From positions 1 through 32,266 of the forward strand of contig DUDU01000024.1 in assembly GCA_005110395.1 (NCBI GenBank): a DNA stretch of 32,266 nt. Reading direction: 5' to 3'. Every line of letters begins with the position of its first letter. Within the stretch, counting starts at the first letter, position 1. The translations under genes and the position numbers were made by a program. Under the pieces are notes generated by a model that did no database searches, was not told where the DNA came from, and saw only the letters and a list, made by a program, of their open reading frames with translations. Origin of the DNA: Candidatus Melainabacteria bacterium. Lineage in GTDB: Bacteria; Cyanobacteriota; Vampirovibrionia; Caenarcaniphilales; Caenarcanaceae. This document shows, piece after piece, positions 1 to 7,616 of this stretch.

Positions 1-214
1 AAAAATCAGCATTGATTCCCAAACACTTTCGGCCCGAAAGGCATGTCCCTCTAGGAGATGAGGTTTTTCAAGCTTTCAGCAAAATTTTTCAATCCAGAAA
101 CATCGGCATTATTCTTGCAAGAAGGAGAAAGCCAAAGATTCAAATATTTAAAAATGGAGTTGACAAAACCTCAATTTCTAGAAGTCCGGTATTGATTTGG
201 GTCTTGACGCATCG
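1..214. other. Left edge, no supported gene
   Basis: This stretch lies downstream of tlyA. A plus-strand reading frame opens at a TTG at base 12 and runs 68 codons to base 218, overlapping the tlyA stop. It has no ribosome binding site and no recognisable family, and it is basic with no obvious fold. A minus-strand frame through the same bases is interrupted by stops. It could be the decayed end of a gene, or simply spacer. Confidence 0.3.
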
Positions 215-1069
215 TTAATTTACTTTCAATTCCGTATAAGCAATTTCAATGATTTTTGAGAGCCAGTCTTTTAGCATTGGATTAACCAGTGGGCCAGCTT
301 TTGGCCAGGTTGCATATGCTATAAACTCTAGATTTCCTGATGCACCCAATAAAGGCGAATGCTTGACTTTCTTTATGTCTAAACCAACTCTATAAGCGTT
401 ACTTACAAACTCATAAAGTATATCTAAATGAATACTAGGGTTTTTAATTAATCCGCCACGCCCAACTTGGTTTTTACCAGCCTCAAATTGGGGTTTAATC
501 AAAATAATAAATTCGGAGCGATCCGGACCAGTCAACAAATGTTGAATACTCGGTATTAATTTAATAACTGATATAAATGAAACGTCTATTACGCAGAGGG
601 TGGCTTTGGGCGTTTCTGGCGTTGCATAAACCTTATCTGGAAGTAAATAGCGAACATTCATTCTTTCAATGCAATGAACTTTTGGATTTCCTCTAAGCTT
701 CCAATCAAACTGTCCATAAGCAGTATCAATTGCATATATTTCTTTGGCTCCATATTGAAGTAAGCAGTCGGTAAATCCGCCAGTGGAAGCACCAATATCT
801 AAACAAACCTTATCTTTGGGATCCACACCAAAAACTTTGATTCCCTCCAAAAGCTTATAGCCACCCCGACTAACAAATATTTTTCCATCGCCTACTACTT
901 TGACTTTGTCAGTTTCTTCATTAACAGTAATGCCATGTCGCTTAATGAGTCTGTCATTAATACTTACAACTCCTAGTTTTACTGCTTGAGCCGCCAATTC
1001 AGGTGTGTCAAAAAAATTGTCAACCAAGAATTCAATTAGTGATTTTTCGTTATTTATCTTTCGCTTCAT
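215..1069 (-). CDS. tlyA: TlyA-family rRNA 2'-O-methyltransferase
   Basis: The 284-residue product has the two-domain plan of the TlyA (hemolysin A) family. An S4-like RNA-binding segment occupies about residues 8-70 (it includes AVKLGVVSINDRLIKRHGI), followed by an FtsJ-like SAM-dependent methyltransferase domain. The SAM-binding motif DIGASTGGFTDCLL, the acidic segment AIDTAYGQ and the IKPQFEAG motif are all visible. Known members methylate ribosomal RNA cytidines on the 2' oxygen, and the old hemolysin name is misleading. The length is normal for the family. The start is an ATG with no clear Shine-Dalgarno. The neighbour on the right is divergent, so the gene appears to be transcribed alone. 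Confidence 0.9.
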   Translation of the reverse strand: MKRKINNEKSLIEFLVDNFFDTPELAAQAVKLGVVSINDRLIKRHGITVNEETDKVKVVGDGKIFVSRGGYKLLEGIKVFGVDPKDKVCLDIGASTGGFTDCLLQYGAKEIYAIDTAYGQFDWKLRGNPKVHCIERMNVRYLLPDKVYATPETPKATLCVIDVSFISVIKLIPSIQHLLTGPDRSEFIILIKPQFEAGKNQVGRGGLIKNPSIHLDILYEFVSNAYRVGLDIKKVKHSPLLGASGNLEFIAYATWPKAGPLVNPMLKDWLSKIIEIAYTELKVN

Positions 1070-1401
1070 TGAATTTATGAGATTGTTCTTTGTTTATTTG
1101 TTTTTAGAAAAATATTGAACCTGATATTGATATCTTGATTACACTTTAATCTCTTTAGAATTTCTTTTTATTAAGAAGTAAAGCTTTTAATAGATTGTGG
1201 AAACTTAAATATATTTTATCTCTCAATTTAAAAGGCCGTATGTATATGCAAGTTCGACTCTTCAAAGTTAAATTTCAATTAGTTAATATGCCTGAACATT
1301 TAATTAAGCTGGTTAAGCGTTATATAATTTTTATTATCAATTAGTTTCTAAGCTTTTATGAATTTTCAATAAGAGAACTGAAATAGGAGAATCTAGCAAA
1401 A
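1070..1401. other. 332-base divergent intergenic region
   Basis: This AT-rich gap separates tlyA (leftward) from the unknown gene at 1402 (rightward), so it must contain both promoters. A TATAAT at 1323-1328 is the best rightward minus-10 candidate. The matching minus-35 position (TTAATT, 1300-1305, 17-base spacer) is poor. AGGAGA at 1385-1390 is a good ribosome binding site for the gene at 1402. I see no RNA gene or repeat here. Confidence 0.5.
1300..1328 (+). promoter_or_regulatory. Possible promoter for the 1402-pyrB unit
   Basis: The minus-10 box TATAAT at 1323-1328 is a perfect consensus, while the minus-35 box TTAATT matches only half of TTGACA. The spacer is 17 bases. It faces the unknown gene at 1402 and, through it, pyrB. 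In such AT-rich DNA a chance TATAAT is common, so this is a weak call. Confidence 0.35.
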
Positions 1402-1926
1402 ATGCAAGTACCTGAAGTTCAAATTCCCTGTATAGTCGATCAAGGTCTAATCTTCAATAAAAGAGATATGGCTCGTATTCTTCAATGCTTAGATGAAGTT
1501 GAATATGCGGAAGTTTTAGATGGTGCAATTTTAAATAAAAGAAATGGCTTCATCGTCGATGTGTTTGAAAGCGATACAGAAGCTACCATATTCTTTAATC
1601 GTCGAATTCATATTAATGTTAATTCCTTTGAATTTCTTAAGATTCACTATTCCCCTCAAATCCTTGAACCAATCAATAAAGTAAGAGTAAAAGTAAAAAA
1701 GACAATTTCATCTGAAAAAATCAAAATAGCTCCTAAAAAAAAGAAAGTTGAAGAATTTGATTCCAATTATTCGCTTGAATTAGTTAATTCACAAAATAGA
1801 AGCATTTTAATTCGTCCACTGAGTGACCCAATTGATAATCCTGGATCTATTATTTCTGAGATAGAAAGTCGCAGAAGAAATTTAGTTACTTGGGAAGAAG
1901 TTGCAGCTGAAGTAGAAGATGATTAG
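1402..1926 (+). CDS. Unknown protein upstream of pyrB
   Basis: I do not recognise this 174-residue protein. About residues 1-85 look like a compact alpha/beta domain (ILQCLDEVEYAEVLDGAI, then alternating hydrophobic strands). A basic lysine-rich linker follows (IAPKKKKVEE, about residues 110-118), and then an acidic C-terminal tail ending EEVAAEVEDD. There is no signal peptide or membrane segment, so it is probably cytoplasmic. The ATG has a good ribosome binding site (AGGAGA, 11-base spacing). Only 20 bases separate it from pyrB, which suggests co-transcription. It is not the pyrimidine regulatory subunit PyrI: the zinc-binding cysteines of PyrI are absent, and there is only one cysteine near the N-terminus and one at about position 28. 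Confidence 0.75.
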   Translation: MQVPEVQIPCIVDQGLIFNKRDMARILQCLDEVEYAEVLDGAILNKRNGFIVDVFESDTEATIFFNRRIHINVNSFEFLKIHYSPQILEPINKVRVKVKKTISSEKIKIAPKKKKVEEFDSNYSLELVNSQNRSILIRPLSDPIDNPGSIISEIESRRRNLVTWEEVAAEVEDD

Positions 1927-1946
1927 AGGCTTATTAAGAATATAAA

Positions 1947-2894
1947 TTGCATCTAATTAGCACTGAGAATCTTTCAAAAGAGTGGATTGAGACTTTATTC
2001 GATCAAGCCCTCATATACAAGAATCAAAATCATAGCGAAAACCATTCGGTAAAAACTTTTGAAGGTTGTTTTGCTGCCACTTTATTTTATGAGCCCAGCA
2101 CCAGGACTCGAATAAGTTTTGAAATTGCTGCCAAGAAATTGGGTTTTGAAGTAATTCATTTAAACCCTGATACCTCCTCTCTCAAAAAAGGAGAATCACT
2201 TTTTGACACTGCGAACACCTTAATTAACTTGGGAATTAAACTTGTTATTATTAGGCATCCTTCAAATGGCTTTACAGAGGAATTCGCAAGCTTTTTTAAT
2301 GATTTTGATATAAGAGTTATTAATGCGGGAGATGGGTCAAATCAACATCCAACCCAAGCGCTATTAGACCTTTTTACAATCCGTGAAGAATTGAATTTAT
2401 CTCTTGCACAGCTTGAAGGAAAGAAAATAATTATTTTGGGAGATAGTCTTTACAGTCGTGTTTGTAGGTCAAATATTTATTTACTAAAACAATTTGGGCT
2501 AGAAATAACTCTGGTTGGACCTAAACATTTAATTCCTCATGATTTGGTTAGTGAAAACCATCTTAATTCTTCTAATAATTTGCTTGAGACTTTGAGTCAA
2601 GGAATTGATTTGATAATGGTTTTGAGATTACAAAAAGAAAGACAAGGCAAAGAATTAACCAGAGCCTTTATGAGTGAAGAAGAATACATTAGAGACTTTC
2701 GCCTTAGTATGGAAAGTCTTAATAAGTCTAAGCTAGATCTCAATAAAATCAAAATACTTCATCCAGGTCCAGTTAATAGGGATGTAGAAATCGAATCTGA
2801 ATTGGTTGACAATCAGTTTTTGTCGCTTATTGATAAACAGGTCAGAAATGGAGTCTTTGTGCGAATGGCGGCTATTTCTTCTTTATTTGCTTAA
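1947..2894 (+). CDS. pyrB: Aspartate carbamoyltransferase, catalytic subunit
   Basis: This enzyme condenses carbamoyl phosphate and aspartate to N-carbamoyl-aspartate, the first committed step of pyrimidine synthesis. Family motifs are all present: the carbamoyl-phosphate loop EPSTRTRISFE (STRTR at residues 51-55), the HPTQALLDL motif (HPTQ 134-137) and HPGPVNRDVE near the C-terminus. The length of 315 is normal for a bacterial PyrB. The start is a TTG, chosen because the resulting N-terminus (HLISTENLS...) matches the family and no ATG fits. No good ribosome binding site precedes it, so it may depend on translation of the gene 20 bases upstream. No pyrI or pyrC follows. Confidence 0.95.
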   Translation: MHLISTENLSKEWIETLFDQALIYKNQNHSENHSVKTFEGCFAATLFYEPSTRTRISFEIAAKKLGFEVIHLNPDTSSLKKGESLFDTANTLINLGIKLVIIRHPSNGFTEEFASFFNDFDIRVINAGDGSNQHPTQALLDLFTIREELNLSLAQLEGKKIIILGDSLYSRVCRSNIYLLKQFGLEITLVGPKHLIPHDLVSENHLNSSNNLLETLSQGIDLIMVLRLQKERQGKELTRAFMSEEEYIRDFRLSMESLNKSKLDLNKIKILHPGPVNRDVEIESELVDNQFLSLIDKQVRNGVFVRMAAISSLFA

Positions 2895-3267
2895 TTCACT
2901 TTTTAGTTCTTCTTCTGTATTTTTACTCAAACCTTCCTTTATTGCGAAGCTTAGTAGTTATAGCTTGTGAGATTTTGTGTAAATAATTCTGTACACACTC
3001 TCAAGTAATCCCTATAGGTAATCTCTAAAATTTAGGATTTCAATATTAAATTGTTCAGATTGGGCCTTTTCGTTTTGGGGTTAATTTAAGTTTTTGAAAA
3101 ATCTTTAACTTAAATTTATCTTAAAAATTGAATTTGATTTGCCTTATGTATTTCCTTTTGAAAGAATATTTGGTTTAATGTATAAATACTTAAATGTCTT
3201 TTAATAATTCTCCACAATACTAAATACTAAAGAGCAAGTATTAAAGTCAGCGAGGAAAGCCTTAAAT
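2895..3267. other. 373-base intergenic region after pyrB
   Basis: The gap holds a perfect 10-base inverted repeat, AATTTAAGTT at 3083-3092 and AACTTAAATT at 3107-3116, with a small nested TTTTT/AAAAA stem. It could act as a weak pyrB terminator but has no clear T-tract. A strong sigma-70-like promoter lies at 3158-3186. A GAGGAA ribosome binding site (3252-3257) precedes the next gene. No coding potential was seen. Confidence 0.5.
3158..3186 (+). promoter_or_regulatory. Strong sigma-70-like promoter
   Basis: TTGAAA at 3158-3163 and TATAAA at 3181-3186 are separated by exactly 17 bases. Each box differs from consensus by one position. The predicted start near 3193 gives a leader of about 75 bases before the ATG at 3268. 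It likely drives the 575-residue membrane protein and possibly the ATPase gene behind it. Confidence 0.65.
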
Positions 3268-4995
3268 ATGAACGAAGAACTTGGAAAAGATAATGCAGAT
3301 AAAAGCAAGAATAATGATTTTCAAATGAACTTTGAAGAAGAAAACAAGAATCCATTTGAACAAAGGCTTTCTGAGCAAGCTAATCCTTTTGACAGTAAGG
3401 ACGATGATAATCCTTTTTTGAAAGATGATCCAAATAAAGAGCCTTTTAACTTTACTAATGAAAATATAGAAGCGAATAGAAAAGAAAGTCGCAGTTTAAG
3501 CAAAGTTTTATTAGTTCTTCTCGTTAGCATTGGTCTATTAGTTACAGCTATTTGGGGCCTAAATCAGAATAAAAGTAAATCTAACAAGCCCAAACAGAAT
3601 CAATCAGCAAATCTTAATAAAGAAAAAAAACTTAACAAAGAAAAAAGAAATAAAGAAGATAAAGCTTCCTTTTCACCAAATCAGTCTGCAGGCTTGCTGA
3701 ATACTAAAGAAGCCAAAACTCAAAACGCTAAGAAATATGATTCATGCAAAGTAGATGAAGCTCAAAGATATATTGCTTCTTCCATGAATGATTTAGATCG
3801 AGTTGTTAGCAAAGTTGAGCAAAAAACTGAAGAAGTCAAACCGCAACCTAATGACGCTCACAAGGACAATATAGTTGTTTTTCTAAAAGATAAAGTTGAA
3901 AAGCTTTCTAGAGCCGAAGAAGAAATTAGAGCTTTTTCAGAACCTCATATGGACAAAGATTTGACAGTTAGTTTTGTTGATGAATCATCGCCTTGTAAAG
4001 TGAAAGATAGACCTAAATATCTTGCAGCTTGGTTGGATGATCTTAAGCTGAGAATCAATGATTTGAATAATGTATTGGATTTACTAGAAAATGGAGATAC
4101 TTTAATAGCCTCTGCGACTAAAAAAGCAAAAACCATTAAAGCTGCTGATAATCCTCTCAGTAGTTTTTCTGAAAAACAAGACAAAATCGAAGAAAAAAAC
4201 AAAGTTACAAATGATTTATTAGTACCAGTCAATCAAAAATTGGTAACTAAAGATAAGTTAGACGAAACTAAAAAATTGCCAGTAGCTTCAGCTAAAGTGA
4301 ATAAACAATCAGATCCTAAGTTGCAAAATAATATTCAAAGTGGAACAACTAGATCAAAAGGCGAGAAAAAATCTGAACAATTTTTAGTGAAAAAGACTGA
4401 TCAAAAATCAAATACAATCACTATTAAAGTAGAAGGTAAAGAAACTAACAAAGAGAAGATTACTCCTTCTAAGCCAGCTAATAATCAAAATATTGTTTAC
4501 AGTAAAGTTGTTTCTTCAACAAATTCAACTAAAGCTTCCTCAAATATTTCCTTAAACACAAGTCTCAACCTGCCAAAACAAAAAACTGTACAAACCAAAA
4601 CAGAAGCAAAAAAATCAGAATCTCCACTTGTAATTTTGGAAGATAAATCACTCAATGTACAAAAAAACTCAGAAGTTGGCAGTTCATCAAAAGCAATCAC
4701 TCCAATTATGGATAAGCCGTTTATTCCTCAGCAAAAAATAATTCCAATTTCTCCCAATACTATAAGCAATAAGCCTGTCACAGCTACAGATAATTATCCA
4801 AATCGTAATTCATATGAATATTATGATCAGTATGAAGGCTCTGTTGATCAATGTATTGAATATGTTGAAGAGCAAATAGATCAATGTTCAAATGAAGCAG
4901 AGTATGAATATCCTAATACTAAATATTCAAATCAAGTTACCCAATATGATTATAATTATCATCCAATGAGTAATTGCAGAGGCGAAGCTTATTAG
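3268..4995 (+). CDS. Lysine-rich single-pass membrane protein with internal repeat
   Basis: I recognise no family for this 575-residue protein. Residues 1-75 are acidic and polar and contain a run of NPF-type motifs (NPFEQ, NPFDS, NPFLK, EPFNF). One membrane helix lies at about 79-99 (VLLVLLVSIGLLVTAIWGL). The rest is largely disordered, rich in Lys, Ser, Asn and Thr. Two helical segments look like copies of each other: CKVDEAQRYIASSMNDL from Cys160 and CKVKDRPKYLAAWLDDL from Cys243. The C-terminal 60 residues are Tyr/Glu-rich with four cysteines. The ATG has a good ribosome binding site and a strong promoter. The ParA-like ATPase gene begins about 120 bases downstream on the same strand. A polar or envelope anchor partner for that ATPase is possible, but this is speculation. 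Confidence 0.8.
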   Translation: MNEELGKDNADKSKNNDFQMNFEEENKNPFEQRLSEQANPFDSKDDDNPFLKDDPNKEPFNFTNENIEANRKESRSLSKVLLVLLVSIGLLVTAIWGLNQNKSKSNKPKQNQSANLNKEKKLNKEKRNKEDKASFSPNQSAGLLNTKEAKTQNAKKYDSCKVDEAQRYIASSMNDLDRVVSKVEQKTEEVKPQPNDAHKDNIVVFLKDKVEKLSRAEEEIRAFSEPHMDKDLTVSFVDESSPCKVKDRPKYLAAWLDDLKLRINDLNNVLDLLENGDTLIASATKKAKTIKAADNPLSSFSEKQDKIEEKNKVTNDLLVPVNQKLVTKDKLDETKKLPVASAKVNKQSDPKLQNNIQSGTTRSKGEKKSEQFLVKKTDQKSNTITIKVEGKETNKEKITPSKPANNQNIVYSKVVSSTNSTKASSNISLNTSLNLPKQKTVQTKTEAKKSESPLVILEDKSLNVQKNSEVGSSSKAITPIMDKPFIPQQKIIPISPNTISNKPVTATDNYPNRNSYEYYDQYEGSVDQCIEYVEEQIDQCSNEAEYEYPNTKYSNQVTQYDYNYHPMSNCRGEAY

Positions 4996-5119
4996 TACTA
5001 TTTCTTGAGTTCTTTTAATGGTTTTATTTGATTAATATATTTAGCTTCCTTGATTAAGTCAATTACCTCATAAATAAAAAACACAAATTGATTCGATAAT
5101 AGATTCACAACAATTGAAT

Positions 5120-6172
5120 ATGTTGCATCAAACAACTGGAAGTACTTCATCTTTAGAATTTGTCAGAGACTTTTTCCTAGGACAGTATATTAGTATTTCT
5201 GAGCCGCAACATTACACTCAAAGGCCTCAATTAGTCGCTCATATAGAAGGTTTAAAGTATTTAATTGAAGTTAATGATTGGAAAAATAAATTAGTTAGTC
5301 TTACCTCAATCCAAACCTTTTATCATTTTTTGACTTCTGAAAATGCTAAAGACTATGCAGGTGGTATATATCTGACCTACAAAGGCTTCTCTGAGACGGC
5401 AAAGTTTTTTATTGATGCTAATCACAAAAAAGACATAGTATTAGGCCTAATGGATAAATCCATGAAAACTATACATTGGCAATATCCTTTAAATTATCCA
5501 AGCAAAAGACAAGAGCAAAAAAGTATAAGTCTAGGGATTTTCGCTTGTAAAGGAGGAGTTGGCAAAACAACTTTGTCTGCTCACTTAGCAATTTTATTTA
5601 CAGAATTAGGTTATTCAGTAGCCTTGATTGATGAAGACCCAGATAGGCATCTCAAACGTATAGTTGGAAACAAAATCACAATCTCAAAAAACAAAAACCG
5701 TGAAATAATTTGTTTTTCTTCGGAAGAAGCGGAAAGTGAAGATTTAAGTAATTATGATTTTTTGATTTACGATTATCCACCTTCTTTACATGGAGTATCA
5801 GTTTATTCAATTGGCAATTTAAATTATTGTTTAGTTCCAGTAAACCTTTCGCCTTTGGCTTTGGGGATTGAAGGGGAAATAATTCACAAAACTTTTTATT
5901 GTATTAATCAACTTAATCCTCAAACCAAACTTTTAGCAATTATTAACAATGAGATGGATACAGCGCATCCAGTATCAAAAGTATTAAGGCAAGAATTCAA
6001 GAATACTCTTAAACAACATGCAGGTGCACATTTAATACCAGTTAGTATTAGGCATAGTAAACATTTGTACTATTGGAGTAAAGGTAATTCATTCTCTGGA
6101 ATAGGGAAAAACAGCACTGCCTATCAGGACTTTCTTTCGCTGGCAGATTATTTAATCAGGATATTTAGATAA
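5120..6172 (+). CDS. ParA/MinD-type ATPase with N-terminal Mrr-like domain
   Basis: The C-terminal two thirds is a ParA/MinD/Soj-family ATPase. It shows the deviant Walker A KGGVGKTT (residues 144-151), the A' region LIDEDPD (about 169-175) and the B motif FLIYDYPPS (Asp218). The first 120 residues read like the Mrr-type restriction-endonuclease fold: the pattern YLIEVNDWKNKLVSLTSI then GGIYLTYKGFSETAKFF parallels VQCKxW...V and GGIFVTTxxFSxxA in that family. The usual catalytic Asp and Gln-x-Lys positions read Gln37 and Glu50-Val-Asn52, so nuclease activity is unlikely. I chose the ATG at 5120; a TTG two codons earlier (5114) is possible, and neither has a good ribosome binding site. Part of its 3' end recurs, degraded, about 1 kb downstream. 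There is no parB or parS nearby, so ordinary plasmid partition is not indicated. Confidence 0.85.
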   Translation: MLHQTTGSTSSLEFVRDFFLGQYISISEPQHYTQRPQLVAHIEGLKYLIEVNDWKNKLVSLTSIQTFYHFLTSENAKDYAGGIYLTYKGFSETAKFFIDANHKKDIVLGLMDKSMKTIHWQYPLNYPSKRQEQKSISLGIFACKGGVGKTTLSAHLAILFTELGYSVALIDEDPDRHLKRIVGNKITISKNKNREIICFSSEEAESEDLSNYDFLIYDYPPSLHGVSVYSIGNLNYCLVPVNLSPLALGIEGEIIHKTFYCINQLNPQTKLLAIINNEMDTAHPVSKVLRQEFKNTLKQHAGAHLIPVSIRHSKHLYYWSKGNSFSGIGKNSTAYQDFLSLADYLIRIFR

Positions 6173-6473
6173 CAAGATTTCTACTGTTTAATACTTGTTT
6201 TTGATACTTTATTTGATTAGTCTTGTTTAATTAATCCTCATTTCCCAGATGAGCCCAAAAGATCGACAAGAAATCTGTTTTAGGAATTGAGGAAATACCT
6301 TTTGCTCCTTTTGTTACTTTAACCGTTCAGGTGATTATGATCGCTGAACTGATTTTCGTTATTAATCAGCAATAGTTAGCTAAGGCTATAAGAAATGAAC
6401 CCCTTTGTTAATTGGGATTTTAATTTGGGAACGGAAAGAATAGAGCTTTTTATTTGAAGGAGAAAATCATTCC
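6173..6473. other. 301-base gap with a small hairpin
   Basis: No gene is apparent. GTTCAG at 6325-6330 and CTGAAC at 6344-6349 form a 6-base inverted repeat followed by a short T-rich stretch, a possible weak terminator of the ATPase gene. AAGGAGA at 6457-6463 is a strong ribosome binding site, 10 bases from the ATG at 6474. Confidence 0.4.
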
Positions 6474-6809
6474 ATGGATGAACAAAAACAAGAAGTAGAA
6501 AAAATAATAAGTGATCTCAAAAAGAAAAATGGAAAATTCATTCTATTAGGAGTTCTAATCTGCATAGCAATGTTAACAATAACCAGTGGTTTTCTTGATA
6601 TCTTCGGTTACCCATTAAGATCAAAATTCAGATTTCTTAATGCGTCAAATAAAGATGTTTGTGAAGGTGCGATTTTTAAAGATTCAAAAGGAATTTTGGG
6701 ATATTCTTGGAGTCCTGAAGGTTGGAGTGAAACTGAAGCACAAAGAAGAGGATTAGGCATATCAGAATGTCTCGATTTGCTTGACATTTCAAATACGTTA
6801 AAGAAATAA
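6474..6809 (+). CDS. Small single-pass membrane protein, unknown
   Basis: This 111-residue protein has an excellent ribosome binding site (AAGGAGA, 10 bases from ATG), which makes it a convincing gene despite having no recognisable family. Residues 1-20 are charged and helical (EVEKIISDLKKKNGK). One membrane helix lies at about 21-43. The C-terminal domain of about 65 residues contains two cysteines (in DVCEGA and GISECL) and an aromatic stretch GYSWSPEGWSE. The likely topology is N-in with the cysteine-bearing domain outside the membrane, where a disulfide could form. It sits between the ATPase gene and a degraded copy of that gene's end, so it may belong to the same accessory block. Confidence 0.7.
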   Translation: MDEQKQEVEKIISDLKKKNGKFILLGVLICIAMLTITSGFLDIFGYPLRSKFRFLNASNKDVCEGAIFKDSKGILGYSWSPEGWSETEAQRRGLGISECLDLLDISNTLKK

Positions 6810-6960
6810 CACAAAAGGATTAAATAGAGGTATCAAGTTTGTATCTTTTTGTTGGATCCTTCCAAAGCCGCTTGTTCGGGAGTAAGCATACAAACTGCCT
6901 TTGAGGAAACATTGTCTCCAGGAGAAGCTACTAACATGCAACCGCAAATCATTTATTGCA

Positions 6961-7101
6961 AAAGATAATGACTTGTCGACGCATCCTGAAATACAAAAAG
7001 TATTAAGACAAGAATTCAGAAATACTTTGAAGCAATATTCAGTCGCACATTTAATACCAGTTAGTATTAGTCATAGTAAACATTTTTCAGAGATCATTTA
7101 A
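6961..7101 (+). pseudogene. Degraded partial copy of the ParA-like gene
   Basis: Bases 6996-7085 match 5977-6066 within the ATPase gene with about 11 differences in 90 bases, counted by eye. The translated match is KVLRQEFRNTLKQ...AHLIPVSISHSKH against KVLRQEFKNTLKQ...AHLIPVSIRHSKH. The copy stops soon afterwards at 7101 and lacks the ATPase motifs, so it is a remnant of a duplicated or recombined gene. An open frame does run from a TTG at 6901, but it has no ribosome binding site. Just upstream, bases 6849-6968 hold a second, unrelated open fragment of 39 codons (DPSKAACSGVSIQTAFEE...), perhaps another remnant. The stretch 7102-7260 shows nothing further. Confidence 0.7.
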
Positions 7102-7260
7102 TGACAGTGCTTCTTTGTGTAATCTATTTAGCTTTAAAAATGAATTGTTTTGCCATGATGTTGAGTGGATATCTAAAAAGAGAAAACTTTATAAAAGGCT
7201 ATTAAAGAGCTATTCTTTTTGGTATCAAGAAATTCAGTCGAATGTGAATTTACCAAACAA

Positions 7261-7524
7261 ATGAAAAAGTTATTTTTGTTTTTATTTCTTCTTTCGTCTA
7301 TTTCAGCCTTAGCTTATGCAGAAAGTTCAGACATTCAAAAGTATGAAAAAGCATGTAAATTGAATGATGGTGGTGGATGTTACAACTTAGGGGTTTTGTA
7401 TGCCGAGGGTCACGGAGTAAAGCAGGATTATTTCAAAGCCAAAGAATATTATAAAAATGCGTGTGATTTAAAGAATGCTGGTGGCTGTGAAATCTATGCG
7501 AAGTTGAATTCAATGGAGAAGTAA
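7261..7524 (+). CDS. Small secreted Sel1-repeat protein
   Basis: The 87-residue product begins with a clear signal peptide (MKKLFLFLFLLSSISALAYA). One and a half Sel1-like repeats of the cysteine-rich Helicobacter Hcp type follow. The repeat ACKLNDGGGCYNLGVLYAEG..VKQDYFKAKEYYKNACDLKNAGGC shows the usual Cys-x7-Cys spacing that forms a disulfide across each helix pair. Larger Hcp-type proteins carry four or more repeats, so this is a minimal or truncated member. I chose the ATG at 7261 over a TTG 14 codons upstream because it places the signal peptide at the N-terminus. It lies in the accessory block beside the ATPase remnant. Repeats of this kind mediate protein-protein contacts; the specific role here is unknown. 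Confidence 0.75.
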   Translation: MKKLFLFLFLLSSISALAYAESSDIQKYEKACKLNDGGGCYNLGVLYAEGHGVKQDYFKAKEYYKNACDLKNAGGCEIYAKLNSMEK

Positions 7525-7560
7525 CAGAAACCTTTCTATTTCAATACTGTCTTTATCCCT

Positions 7561-7583
7561 ACAATCAAAATAAATTGGATTGT
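7561..7583. terminator. Weak bidirectional hairpin
   Basis: ACAATC (7561-7566) and GATTGT (7578-7583) are perfect inverted repeats with an 11-base loop, located between two convergent genes (Sel1 protein and GNAT protein). The stem is short and AT-rich, so termination would be inefficient. Confidence 0.3.
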
Positions 7584-7616
7584 GAAAAACTTATATTTTT
7601 ACCACTTTCTCTTATC

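Noticed and set aside
12..218. 68-codon plus-strand frame at the left edge
   Set aside because: It has a TTG start, no ribosome binding site and no family, and it ends inside the convergent tlyA stop. Described only as an unassigned edge region.
3268..6172. Plasmid or chromosome partition locus (parABS)
   Set aside because: There is no ParB-like gene and no repeated parS-type palindrome near the ATPase, and its N-terminal domain is not that of a standard ParA.
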